DNA of 64,000 nucleotides from Trachythela sp. YZ-2020 (Eukaryota; Cnidaria; Anthozoa; Malacalcyonacea; Clavulariidae). The stretch's first letter is position 1. Every line of letters starts with the position of its first letter. The notes beneath the pieces are model-generated. The model had not been told where the DNA came from. It saw only the letters and a list, made by a program, of their open reading frames with translations, and made no database searches. Below, in pieces: positions 11,201 to 20,924 of the stretch. The stretch is taken from assembly GCA_016169945.1 (NCBI GenBank), contig JADLSH010000387.1, positions 3,286,001 to 3,350,000 on the forward strand, read 5' to 3'. A program made the translations under genes and the position numbers.

Positions 11201-14200
11201 CAACACGTCTGCACAACAGAGCTGCTCGTATTATAGCACATGTGCCAAATGAGGTAGGTCAACAAACTGTACTGAATATATTAGGATGGGAACCACTCAA
11301 AGAACAAAGAGTGAAAGCCAAGGCAAGAATAATGTTTAAAACGCTCAATAACATGGGGCCAAACTCACTAAAAGAATTATTTACTTTCAAAACGGAAATA
11401 TTAGATCACAGTCTTCGTGACAGCTCAAGTTCAATACGCTTGCCAAAGCCAAATACGAACAACATGAAGAAAAGTTTCATGTACGATGGAGCTTCCATAT
11501 GGAACTCCCTACCAGAAAATATAAGAGAAATTAAATCAATCTCAAGTTTTAAAAGAAAAATCGCTACTCAATACTTAATATTTGTATATTTGTAACTGCA
11601 TGATATTTTTTTTTTTATTTACTTGTAACTATTTGTTAATATTTTACACGCCCATTGTGGAAACCAGCTTTAGCTGACAATGTTAGCGTGGTTAAATAAA
11701 GTTATCATCATCATCATACAATTTATCGACTCCTTTGTCATAGGGTCCCTATGCTATTGTTAATGAGCACGTCTTCATTGACGTTGTCGTTGTATTTGCC
11801 AAACTCCCTAATAATCGGCAGATACCGATTAATCGGCCGATAAGTTGATATAATCGGCCTACAAATAATCGGCCTCAGTAATCGGCAATTTTCGTTATCG
11901 GCTCATCCCTAATCACTTCATCCAGATTGTGTATTGTAAATGTAATTGGTCAACTTCCAACAAACCAACCTTTGGGATACCCTCGCGCACTCCCTCCAAC
12001 ACGGTCAACCTGTCATAAACATTTCAGAGAAATCATGCACATCATGCAAATCAGTGTATAGCTGCCTAATAAGTTCAGTAATAAGTTTGTCGCCCAAAAT
12101 TTATATCCACGACCTAAATGTCAATGAATTACCTTTTACTGCCTACTTCTGTTAATCGAGTAACATCCTGCAAGAATCTGTTAATGGTTATAGGATGACG
12201 TTTGACGGTCGACCAGACGTGCCCATCGTCCCACGATATTCACGTTGTTCGCCACCCACATTCACAGACGCTGACAAGAAGAAAGTCGAAGAGCTAAAGT
12301 CTTGGGCTGTATCTGTGGGTATAGTTGGTCCAAGTGAATATGTTACCGTTGCTGAACTAACTAATGGTTTATACTTTGACTACCTCTGTCAAGTCGTTAA
12401 CGTTGATAGTAAGCAGAAAGTCTTGCACGTTTGGGACGGAACTGAACCTTCTTTTAAAGGTAGGTTATTTATAAAGGTAGGTCAGTCATTACAGAAGATT
12501 TATATAAAGTTATAAATATGGTATTGTATGTCAAAAATACTTTTCTGAATTATGGCGCTGGCACCAGCAAGAATTGCCCAAGGGATGATGGTCTTCTACG
12601 TAAGAAAATACATTGTACAGTATACGCCCTCCCCCATGCATGTCAATATAGGTTGAGAGACTTACTAACCAATAGATGGCACTATATATTGCAGGGCTAT
12701 TGAGCGAGGGCTCCGAAATGTTCGCCAATGCAACGAAATGGGGTCGCAAAGTTGTGGGGAAATGTGTAAAAGTACAGATATATGGCTGTAATCTGGAGTC
12801 TACTTGTAAGACTGGACAGTACATATTGATTCCTGGTTTACATTTCATATTAAAAGATGTGACAGACAATGAACGTGGAGGTGTTAATCAGGTATCAAAA
12901 TTCTTCAGAATTTCTTAGCCTATATCATTTAATGTTGCATGCATGCCATTTTATATCAGCGAAGACCAGATATTTGGGGAAATGAAAATAATGTTGTGCT
13001 TTTCTATAATATAATTGTTTCCTATTTGACGTACCTCGTATCCATGCAAAGACTGTATAAAGAAAGCAACAAATGTACGGACCTACGCGTCAGGAGATAA
13101 CGTCTAGGAGATCTTGTAAACTGTGATGGTGGACCACATGGTAGAACTTGAGAACCCGTTCGATTATGCTCAGATTAATAAGGACAATTATGGCGTAAAA
13201 TACAGCAAGTGCCTGGCAGATCTTAAATTCACTTGATTAGCATAAATGCCAGACATATGCCTAATTAGCATAACCTAACAACTAGTGCTAACATGTATGT
13301 ATAATCAATCTCGTGACCATGAACACGCCTATTGTGCTTTTCGCGCATAGATGTCTATATTTTGCGGTTGCAAGTTTTCACCTTCAGAGGACAACGTTAA
13401 CTGAATTCGCTGTATATAGCAAAACTTAGAAGTAAAGAAACAGTTGCATTCTCTTTAAAGGTACGTTCACACACAGCGATTTGTCTGGCCGATTTCAGAT
13501 GCACGTTATTGATGTTTGAAAAATACGTTGCAAACTCATCTGGCGACATCATCAACTGAAAATATTCGTCATTAACATTCAGCAAAACCTAAAATCGGTC
13601 CGACAAATCGCTGTGTGTGAACGTACCTTAACGATGCAAATTTAATCGTACGTGCCTTCGGCCTTGTTTACGTCTTGAATTTTTGACTTACAGTATGTTC
13701 TAATTGCCTTGAGTCAATGGTCATTCAAAAACCCGATCATTGTTTTTAGTCGAAATGTTGACGAACTATACCACAAGTACGGGAAAACAACGCATCTTTC
13801 ACCAGGGCCGTCGCGAAGGGCGGTGTGGGGATCTGTCGGCAAACTAAAAATATACACTAAAGTGGGGAAATTCTTTATTGTAAATGTCGCCAAAAATGTG
13901 GTCAAATGATGCATATTGTCAGTAAGTCCCGTCAAATAAAGATGCGACATGAAAGCTGCGTTATATCTGTTTAAAACGCGGCATTTAATATGATTAAACA
14001 ACACTCCCCCCCTGCTTATACCTCTTCGCGACGGCCCTGTCTTTCAAGATATACTACTTCCTTGCCAGAAATCGAACAAGATCTCCCACACCTTGGAATT
14101 TCAAATGTACTTTGCTCAACCGCCCATTCGAATATTACCCATCCATAGTAGCACTCGCGTATACCAATTATATACAAGGTGTATAAAAAAGGTAGTCCAA

Positions 14201-17200
14201 CTTAAGCATGATATCATGTATTAGGTATATATAAATCTACTTTTTCCATAGCAATAAAGAAGAGACTTTTAACTTTTAAACGATACCAGTTATGTATAAT
14301 TTGCGATCAAAAATGGCAAAATACGATCCGATATAAAGTGGCCGGTCGAAATAGCGTTTTTCCACCATTGGAAATTGAGTGCAGACTTATCGTATTTGCC
14401 AGCCATTTTTGTTGGCAATGATACAAATAAGGTATCATTTGACAGGTAAAGACTTGATCTTTATTGATACGAAAAAGGTAAATTTATAAAATTGATACCT
14501 AACGTATGATTATATTCGAAATTTGTATTACGTATTTTTATACACCCTGTATAGTGCTTGGAGACGAGGTAGGATTTTGAGTCTTTGACCATATTTGATC
14601 GTGCCTTGTAAAGCGATATTTAAGCTGAATGTGTTCTATGAGCCTGCAATACCGAAATACCGACTTCTAAAATGACATCTGGCCTAGCCAGACTAGCATT
14701 GATCTCTTATGAAAATTATTTTCCATATTGATTCAATAATATTGCCAATGTACAGTAAAGCAATAAAAAATTCCATAGAGCCTCGTAGCTTGACCTTCAG
14801 AGTTTACAGCATGCGTTTTTCTTGACATTTTCCCTAAATTCTAGATCCCATTTCTTACGCTTCATGAAAGCATGTTATCTAGAGGTGGAATAAAGATACT
14901 GGATGATGGTGATGACTGTGATATCAAGAACCTAGAACAACGAATGGAGGCGTTGCCTACACCACCTGCACCAGAGTCTCGTGATTCCCACAAAGTCCCG
15001 GTGACTAACAAACAGCCTCCTCCTGATGTAGAGACTGATTTGTCCAAACTAAAGGTATGACGATCACAAATATGTTTGTCGCGAATATCATTGAATGTAT
15101 TTCATCGTGGAAGTACAATATACACGAAATATGAACCCCTCAGGCCAATTTACTTCTAATTATGAGCATTTGCTACACTGTACCTCCTCTCTCCTGTGTA
15201 TAAGCCTGTCATGTACTTACACAGGGATAAGAATAACGTCGCTATTCCGCATGTTATTTACCCATCCTTCGCTGAGAATATAATGAGCCCGTAAAGCCTG
15301 GTTCGCACTAGAAATTTTGTCGGCGATTATTCTGCTCTTGACGCATGCGAATGTGTGGACTCACAACCAAAAGTTATGTGACCATTTTGGGATCGGTTTT
15401 ACAAAGGCATACAATGATATGTCATTCGCTCGATCAAATCGATCAGGAAGAGAAAAATCGCCTTTGCGATGACAGGCAATATTTACTTATTTACCACATA
15501 TGCCATGGATAATATTTTTTCATAAATCAGGCAAAAACGTCAAAATAATGAATAGTGCAAAACAAGTCTATCATTAGCATGAAATAACAAGAGAAGTATT
15601 AAATAAGAATCGTGCATATACTTGCTGCCCAAACACAAGACTGTGCGGTTTTTCATAAATAATCCTTGTAATACCGTTTAAATCAATTTGTAATACCCTT
15701 TATTATTCGAGAATGTTTACGGCCTACCCCGAGTATCGTGTATACAGCTTGATTTTTTATTGTTCACTTTCATCGAAACAAAAACTAATTGTAATGGTAC
15801 AAGCAATCAAGTTACTTAGCGTTACGTAGGGTTGGTCATAAATTTCTTTACGAGAACCTCCAATCAATTAACGTGTTCCAGAGCTATTTGAGACGTTCTC
15901 TGACCAAATTATTTTAATGACAAAGCTTTCGGCTATTAGACATGTATACTTCAACCAATGCTGTTACAGTAGAACTAAATTCATAACTAGGGGGGCTCTC
16001 TAGACGAGCATGTTACCAAGGATGAAAACATCGGGAATGGATGACGTCATAAGTAACCCCCCCCAATCTCATGATCCCATCTTTATATGATATTCATGCC
16101 TGAAATAGTCATATAGTGATGCTTTGAGAATGAAAACTATGGAAAAATTATATATTTTCAAGCATTCTCGCAAAAAAGAAGGGCTCAGCCTCCCCGCCCC
16201 CTCCCCATCCCCATCCCCATAGCTTGAGCAATAGGGGTTCCGCCTGATCGGTTATCAGTACTTTTGGTCTCATGAAATTGAAACTAATTCGGTCAGAGAA
16301 CGTCTCAAATTTAGTATGTCTTATCCTGGCAGCGCATCTTCTACCTTCAACTTTTTACTCCAGAACTGTTTTTATCTGGTGATTCGTTGATGCTAATTAA
16401 ATTCTAAAACATTCGTGTTCCTGATGTATACGCCATAATAATATGAATTTGTAACATTCAAATTTATTAACAACCGATCACACATGAAAATATCGATGCC
16501 TCGTTTAGATAGGATAATATATACTAAATTTATTTGCCAATAAACATGGGAACTAGAAATATACATACTACCCAGTAAGCATCAGATTACCATGCTGTGT
16601 CAATTCGAGAAGGTTACCGAGCTCATTTATAAACAAACTTACTTTTAGATAACACAGCTACCTGAACGAGGAAGAACAAAAGAGGATGCAGCGAAGGAAA
16701 CTGAAACTCTTGTTTGTAACGCGAAAGCTACACCTGCAATTCAGACAACTGAAACTACGACTGCCAATGAGGCTGGAGTACAACCTTCGAATCAGGAAAC
16801 CGCAATCAGCGCTGCGAATACCAACCAAGTTACACGTACCAACCAGACAACTACATCACATGTTGATGAGTCTTGTACTTCAATCCAAGCAATCGTCAAA
16901 CCTACTGTCATAGAGCCGAGAGCAACACCTGCCGATGTTTCACGTGATTTACATACCAACAAGGCAACCGAATTACATGTTGATAAGTCTGGTACTTCAA
17001 ACCAAGCAATCGTCAAACCTACTGTCACAGAGCCGAGAGCACCACCTGCTGATGTTTCACGTGATGTACGTACCAACAAGGCAACTGAATCACGTGTTGA
17101 TGAGTCTAGTACTTCAAACCAGGCAATCGTAAAACCTGCTCCTAGAGAGACGAGAGCACCACCTGCCAATGTTTCACGTGATGTACATACCAACCAGACA

Positions 17201-17887
17201 ACTGAATCACGTGTTGATGAGACTTGTGTATCAGCTGCAAATCAGGCAATCCTAAAACGTACTGCTGGAGTACCACCTGCCGATGTTTCGCGTGATGTTC
17301 GTGCCAACCAGGCAAAGAAACCGCGTGTAGACGAGTCTTGTGGAACAACTTCAAATTCAGAGGCAACCGTAAAACCTATTACCCATTCCTTATACATGAT
17401 TCGAGATGTAAGGAATGGAACAGTTCCTGTCAAATTTTGTTGCTTGGCCACTGTACATCGTGCCATGCCAAATGAGCCTAAACGATTTGTAAAATATGTC
17501 TGTAAGTCATGTCGTAAACGTTACGATATCATGAACGTCGCTGATAAGCCCGATTTTAATGCAACAGTGAAATGCATTAACAAGAATTGTAGTGCTTCAT
17601 TATCGCTTACTATACAGTTTTCAGTCATCTTGCGCGATGCCACAGGTTTATTGGATGCGGCAGTCTCATACAAGGTCGTCAGAGAAATTTTTCCCAACGT
17701 AGAGCCGGTGAAATTACTGACAGATGAAAACGTCCAAACGATTGTGTCCCGAGATTTGAAAAAGCTGATATCGAAACAATATCCTATTGTGTTTGAAGTA
17801 GAGCGCTTCATACACCCTGACGGCAAAACTGTATGTTCGCTGACGAACTTGAAATACCCACTCGAACTGAAAAGTACCATAATTTGA
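7774..17887 (+). CDS. POT1: Protection of telomeres protein 1 (POT1), five exons
   Basis: Binds the telomeric 3' single-strand overhang as part of shelterin in the nucleus. Exons: 7774-8259 (ATG at 7814), 12194-12459, 12695-12891, 14845-15054, 16649-17887. All junctions are GT..AG with matching phases, and the joined CDS from 7814 is 2358 nt (785 codons plus stop). Order: OB1 (GGTD...LVDQT, GDIIKF, ELQG), OB2 (YFDYLCQVV, VWDGTEPS, then FILKDV and SRGGIKIL), a repetitive linker, and a zinc-binding C-terminal OB3 (YVCKSC, KCINKNC, LRDATGLLDA). Human POT1 is 634 aa, and the extra length here is mostly linker. The exon-1 frame is open back to the acceptor at 7773, so the true start could lie upstream. 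Oddities: a 39-residue tandem repeat, no resolvase-like insert, and an open frame after the stop. Family assignment is firm. Confidence 0.93.
8800..8980. repeat. 21-bp minisatellite in POT1 intron 1
   Basis: About eight copies of a unit like CAGTGCAATTTTCTGTAATCA, some lacking a few bases. Several reading frames stay open on both strands because of the repeat. These are not genes. Confidence 0.85.
9830..11720 (+). mobile_element. 5'-truncated non-LTR retrotransposon (CR1/Jockey-like) in POT1 intron 1
   Basis: The reverse transcriptase is recognised by GNYRPISVLPAISKVMER, HQFGFRKFHSTASAL, FIDLKKAFDTVNHEIL, GVPQGSILGPLLF and the catalytic FADD. The thumb and tail follow in a second frame (TLGVTLDENLCW, YNAIIQPYFSYCCEVWN, SIWNSLPENIRE). 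The frame is broken near 10950, so the copy is dead. The endonuclease domain is absent. The 3' end runs AATAAAGTT and then repeated ATC (about 11697-11718), a short-repeat tail seen in CR1/Jockey-type LINEs. Confidence 0.85.
9872..11595 (+). pseudogene. LINE reverse transcriptase, frameshifted
   Basis: Frame 1 runs 9872-10975 (fingers and palm, with FADDTN). The frame then shifts by one just before 10960, and the tail continues to the stop at 11595. Upstream EN sequence is missing. It lies in the POT1 intron in the same orientation as the gene. Confidence 0.85.
12194..12459 (+). CDS. POT1: POT1 exon 2: start of OB2
   Basis: The single G at 12194 completes the split Trp codon, and MTFDGRPDVPIVPRYS follows, matching the human join LTFEGTLGAPIIPR. 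KKVEELKSWA, YFDYLCQVV and VWDGTEPSF then match the second OB fold. The donor is GTAGGT at 12460 in phase 1. Confidence 0.9.
12695..12891 (+). CDS. POT1: POT1 exon 3: middle of OB2
   Basis: Acceptor TTGCAG, donor GTATCA, phases 1 to 0. It encodes VKVQIYGCNLES, TGQYILIPGLHFILKDV, which align with the human segment LTIDILVYDNH...VGSFLRIYSLH. The intron before it is only 235 bp. Confidence 0.88.
13455..13631. mobile_element. MITE with TTAA flanks (piggyBac-like), POT1 intron 3
   Basis: Left TTAA-AGGTACGTTCACACAC and right GTGTGAACGTACC-TTAA. The terminal inverted repeats run about 30 bp (AGCGATTTGTC / GACAAATCGCT). TTAA on both sides is the piggyBac target signature. Too short to code for a transposase. 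Confidence 0.7.
13803..14039. mobile_element. hAT-like MITE, POT1 intron 3
   Basis: Termini CAGGGCCGTCGCGAAG and CTTCGCGACGGCCCTG. Flanking 8-bp repeats TCTTTCAC (13795-13802) and TCTTTCAA (14040-14047) differ at one base. No transposase. Confidence 0.8.
14169..14554. mobile_element. MITE with GGTGTATAAAAA termini, POT1 intron 3
   Basis: Begins TATACAAGGTGTATAAAAA and ends TTTTTATACACCCTGTATA. A second copy with the same interior words (TATCATTTGACAG, TTTATTGATACGAAAAA) lies at 25153-26054. The terminal TA and the TIR suggest the Tc1/mariner group. Confidence 0.7.
14845..15054 (+). CDS. POT1: POT1 exon 4: end of OB2 and start of linker
   Basis: Begins IPFLTLHESMLSRGGIKIL, aligning with the human LEFHLHGGTSYGRGIRVL at the end of OB2. 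A Pro-rich, acidic linker then begins (PTPPAPESRD, QPPPDVETD). The donor is GTATGA at 15055, phase 0. Confidence 0.88.
15888..16313. mobile_element. TIR element, POT1 intron 4
   Basis: TTTGAGACGTTCTCTGACC at the left is answered by GGTCAGAGAACGTCTCAAA at the right. The interior has C-rich tracts (CCCCCCCAATC, CCCCATCCCCATCCCC) and no coding signal. Confidence 0.6.
16649..17887 (+). CDS. POT1: POT1 exon 5: repeat linker plus zinc-binding OB3
   Basis: Acceptor ACTTTTAG. The first 245 residues are Thr/Ser/Pro/Ala-rich and include the 39-residue repeat. From about 17390 the sequence becomes a compact domain: VPVKFCCLATVHRA, YVCKSC, KCINKNC, LRDATGLLDAAVSYKVV, VFEVERFI. This matches the third OB fold, the part of human POT1 that binds TPP1. 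The two zinc-binding cysteine pairs are about 25 residues apart, against more than 100 in human POT1. The stop TGA is at 17885-17887. Confidence 0.9.
   Translation: MTQLPERGRTKEDAAKETETLVCNAKATPAIQTTETTTANEAGVQPSNQETAISAANTNQVTRTNQTTTSHVDESCTSIQAIVKPTVIEPRATPADVSRDLHTNKATELHVDKSGTSNQAIVKPTVTEPRAPPADVSRDVRTNKATESRVDESSTSNQAIVKPAPRETRAPPANVSRDVHTNQTTESRVDETCVSAANQAILKRTAGVPPADVSRDVRANQAKKPRVDESCGTTSNSEATVKPITHSLYMIRDVRNGTVPVKFCCLATVHRAMPNEPKRFVKYVCKSCRKRYDIMNVADKPDFNATVKCINKNCSASLSLTIQFSVILRDATGLLDAAVSYKVVREIFPNVEPVKLLTDENVQTIVSRDLKKLISKQYPIVFEVERFIHPDGKTVCSLTNLKYPLELKSTII
16889..17377 (+). repeat. 117-bp (39-residue) tandem repeat within POT1 coding sequence
   Basis: The word AIVKP recurs with its codons at 16889, 17006, 17123, 17246 and (as ATVKP) 17363, giving four complete units and a partial. 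Spacing is 117, 117, 123 and 117 nt, always a multiple of three. Each unit carries ADVSRDV, TNxATES and VDES motifs and is rich in Pro, Ser, Thr and Ala, so it is probably disordered. Confidence 0.93.
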
Positions 17888-18720
17888 GGCAAAAATAAGA
17901 GGAAAAACGATGAAAGCGTAAAGACCGAAGCGAAGTACAATTATGCCGTGCGTGGTTTGATGAAACATGAAAATTATGCTCATGGGTCTTTTGATGGATT
18001 TATTTTGGAAAGAATTAAAAGTAGCAATGTTTCGTTTACCAGCCTTTTAACAGGAAATGTAACTGAGAAGCTGTTCCGTTTTGTTTGTTTTCTATGAGCG
18101 CTTGAACGCCATCTTTTGTTGTTGTGACAAGTGTAGCGACAATATTTTCGTATATGTAAGATGTTTACTAATGCAAGCTGTAAGTATAACTACTGTCGCA
18201 GATGAAAGTATTGTATTTTCTCATCAAAGGCTATATGGCTTGAGCCAACCATCAATATTGCATTATATAGCTATATTTACATGAAACTTCAATATTGGTA
18301 ACGAGCATTTCTTTAGGTTGCAAACTAGTATCAAATGCTGTTGACAAAAATGAAATGTGCAAATGTTAAGAGTAAGTATACAGGGTATAGTTTAGAGTTA
18401 GTAAGGCTTTATGGATAAAATAGCAAAAAGTCGAACCTGGCTTATTTTCATTATCAAAATTTTACCACGAGTTGATGCGATGCGTTCATCCCTTGCCAAT
18501 CTGGGAATTTGTCCTAAATAATGTATTTGCAGCTTGTAATAGAAAACATCACATTGAATTTTGTTTAAATTGCACGAAGAAGGGATTTGTTAATGTTTAT
18601 AAGGACAGCGTGCATGGCACGACTTTACATGCACCATTCGATTTGACAGGGTTTATTCCTATTTTGGAGCTTAGCACTTTGTTGGAAGTGCATGGGAAAG
18701 GGATTCGTTATTGGAAATAG
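17888..18720 (+). other. POT1 3' region with in-frame open tail
   Basis: Directly after the TGA the same frame stays open for about 69 codons (17888-18095) and contains protein-like text such as YNYAVRGLMKHENYAHGSF. A separate 82-codon frame (18472-18720) follows. Neither resembles a known domain. Most likely 3' UTR, but an extended reading cannot be excluded. Confidence 0.4.
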
Positions 18721-19000
18721 TATAATATTAAATTTCATATTTGGATGCTAACACTGATTGTATCACAGCTTATGGTATCAATTATGTTAAGGTTGTTTTT
18801 TGGATGTTAAGGTTGTTTTTTTATATTAAAACCAAAAACCACAAATGACCTTCAAGCACAATTGTCTTATATATACTGATATACATATATGTATGAAAGG
18901 GGGCATGGACCAATTCGATAGTTTTTTTCGAAAGTTTTGACTTGGGCGGACATATGGACGTTTCTCGTGGGCCAAATCGATATGCGAGGTTTTATTATAA

Positions 19001-19384
19001 GTAAGGCTCCGTTTACACGAGACTGGGATGAAGTCAGAACGCGATGAAAATTGAAATTGTCAATACGTTTACAAACAAAAAGCATTACACACTTTATTGC
19101 GTATATCAAAAGTGCAGTCCACGTCCACCGTTGTTTATTATCAGCGTTGTACCAAAATTCAGACAGGTCTGAAAATAATTTGTGTTTACATTCATCTCGC
19201 TCCGAATTCGTCCCGGTCTGAAGATAGTCGGTTCGGTCCAGCGAGCGGAATGACTTCAAACCGGTCTAAGCAATTTTTCATCCCGAACTCGTGTAAACAC
19301 TTATTATAAATACTTTAATACTATGACCGAAACGAAATAATCCCGGTTTGACTTTGTCCCGAGCTCATGCAAACGGTCCCTAAG
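19001..19384. mobile_element. TIR element with GTTTACACGAG termini
   Basis: The left end TAAGGCTCCGTTTACACGAG is answered by CTCGTGTAAAC near 19295 and by CTCATGCAAACGGTCCCTAA at 19363-19382. These compound ends point to a MITE between POT1 and MRPS31. No coding content. Confidence 0.5.
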
Positions 19385-19759
19385 GGATTGCAGAGAGGTG
19401 CCGGAGATCAAACAGAGAGATCGCCCACGATTGTAGCTGGCGTCGTGGTGGCATCGAGAGAGTAAAGGGGAAACGTTCCAAACCTTGGAATCGTGCTAAA
19501 AAGAAATCAGCCTACCATATCAAAATAGGATGGCTGTCATTGACCATAACACAAGATGATACGCTGAGGAGGTGGACTTACGGAAACATTTAGGTTTAGA
19601 AATGTGCTAAAGGTGGTTGAATCGGGCTACGATTAACAGGAACACAGTGTTAGCGCATCAAATATTTATGATTTATATCCTCACCTAGTTTTCAGGGGGT
19701 ACGTAAGCTTAAATTTCCGACGGGGGACTTGTATTTCGCGTGGGTACTTGGGGTACTAC

Positions 19760-20756
19760 CAGTGGCGCCAGCAGGATTTTTATTGAAGGGGCAAAATACG
19801 CAACCTCGTTCCCAGGCCCTACGCCTGGGTACGAGGTTGCAGACTAGTCCCTAGTCCTCTATACGCGCGTTCTATATTTCCGTGACGTCCCCGAATGAAA
19901 TGCAGCCCGCATATTAATGAGAACGCTTAGAGGCCTAGGAACTAGGCTGACGAGGTTGCGAAATACGTTACTCGGCTCGTAACTACGTATTCCTAGGAGA
20001 CTTCGGGGGCATTTAACCCCGGATAATTTTTTGAATTGGGGTCTCTGAAACGATATTTTCAGATACCCAAATTTTGAAGGAGCTTTGAAGTATTTTCAAG
20101 GCTAGGGTGTAAACCGTATTTTACATAAGAAATATTTCGGTTGAAACCTTATACTAAGAAACCGAAAACCTAAACGATTTCCCATACAATATTTTATATA
20201 TTGTACTTTCTCAGAATGTGGGAGACTTAAGTACTTCATGTGAATTCAGGGACGTAGCGAAGCATTTTGAATTTCAATGTAAAATTTACTTCAAGTGATG
20301 ATTGTGATAGACCTTTTCTGATTGATTATCATCTTAATACTGAGTTGTTTAAAGAATAGGTGGGTCTGGGCCGGTCCTCCCCTAGAATATTTGTATACTT
20401 TTGAAGCTCCAGGACTGCATTTTTGGCGTCTGGAGCGAATTCGCAAACGAATTACGTCGGCGAAGTAACCGTATTTTCCACAAAGTTTCAGCTATCTGGA
20501 GTTTTTTGAAGAGATCAGGTTTTTTTAAGTAATTTAACATTATATTCAAGTTATCACTTAACAAAATATAACGACTTTTATCTGACAATGTCAATTCTTG
20601 AGTGTACTGTATTTTATCTATCTTTTAGCTATAAAGGTTAGCTGATTTTGACTCTTGAGACAGTGGTCAAATATATTTCTTGCTTTCTCATCAGATTTGG
20701 ATGGATCTAAAATCACACTCTGAAAATTATTGGGGGGGGGGGCACCAGCACCACTG
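19760..20756. mobile_element. hAT-like element, 997 bp, non-coding
   Basis: Starts CAGTGGCGCCAGCAGG and ends GGCACCAGCACCACTG. The flanking 8-bp direct repeat GGTACTAC at 19752-19759 and 20757-20764 is perfect. A smaller element is nested at 19801-19980. Its right end lies about 160 bp beyond the MRPS31 stop. Confidence 0.85.
19801..19980. mobile_element. Small MITE nested in the 997-bp element
   Basis: CGCAACCTCGT at the left and ACGAGGTTGCG at the right, with AAATA on both sides. The ends resemble the subterminal pair of the MITE at 6720-7220. Confidence 0.6.
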
Positions 20757-20851
20757 GGTACTACCATAAACACTCAAATGACAATATTTGTGTATACATT
20801 TTAATATGAATCTCTGAATCACTTTTATAGACTCTCTCTATAAAACTAAAT

Positions 20852-20881
20852 TGCAAAATATTCCCAGTCTTTGGAAAGGTC
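20852..20881. repeat. Short duplicate of MRPS31 coding sequence in its 3' flank
   Basis: AAATATTCCCAGTCTTTGGA here matches AAATATTTCCAGTCTTTGGA inside the MRPS31 coding region near 21057 with one change. A 25-30 bp patch appears to have been copied about 200 bp downstream of its source. Confidence 0.55.
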
Positions 20882-20924
20882 TATATACAGTAGTACTACA
20901 ACAATAAGTCCTTACTTTAAACAA

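Larger units (their letters stand above)
9718..11810. mobile_element. TIR element carrying a LINE, inside the hAT-like element
   Basis: The boundaries are TAGGGAGTTTGGCAA on the left and TTGCCAAACTCCCTA on the right, a perfect 15-bp inverted pair. In the related copy at 22.9 kb the sequence passes straight from CTACTTACAA to TAATCGG at this point, so this is an insertion. Most of its interior is the LINE. Confidence 0.65.
9396..11912. mobile_element. hAT-like element, left-truncated and filled by later insertions
   Basis: The left part (9396-9717) and right part (11810-11912, ending ATCGGCTCATCCCTA) match the left and right parts of the element at 22640-23613, including AAGACTTTTTTGCACAGTTG and the tandem CGCCGTCTTTGAAAGG words. 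The left terminus TAGGGATGAGCCGAT is missing. Between the two parts sits a later insertion. Confidence 0.75.

Noticed and set aside
16792..17466. Minus-strand frames of 133 and 74 codons over the POT1 repeat
   Set aside because: Antisense shadows of the POT1 tandem repeat.
18472..18720. 82-codon frame after POT1
   Set aside because: No domain, no splice signal joining it to POT1 in frame, and it lies in probable 3' UTR.
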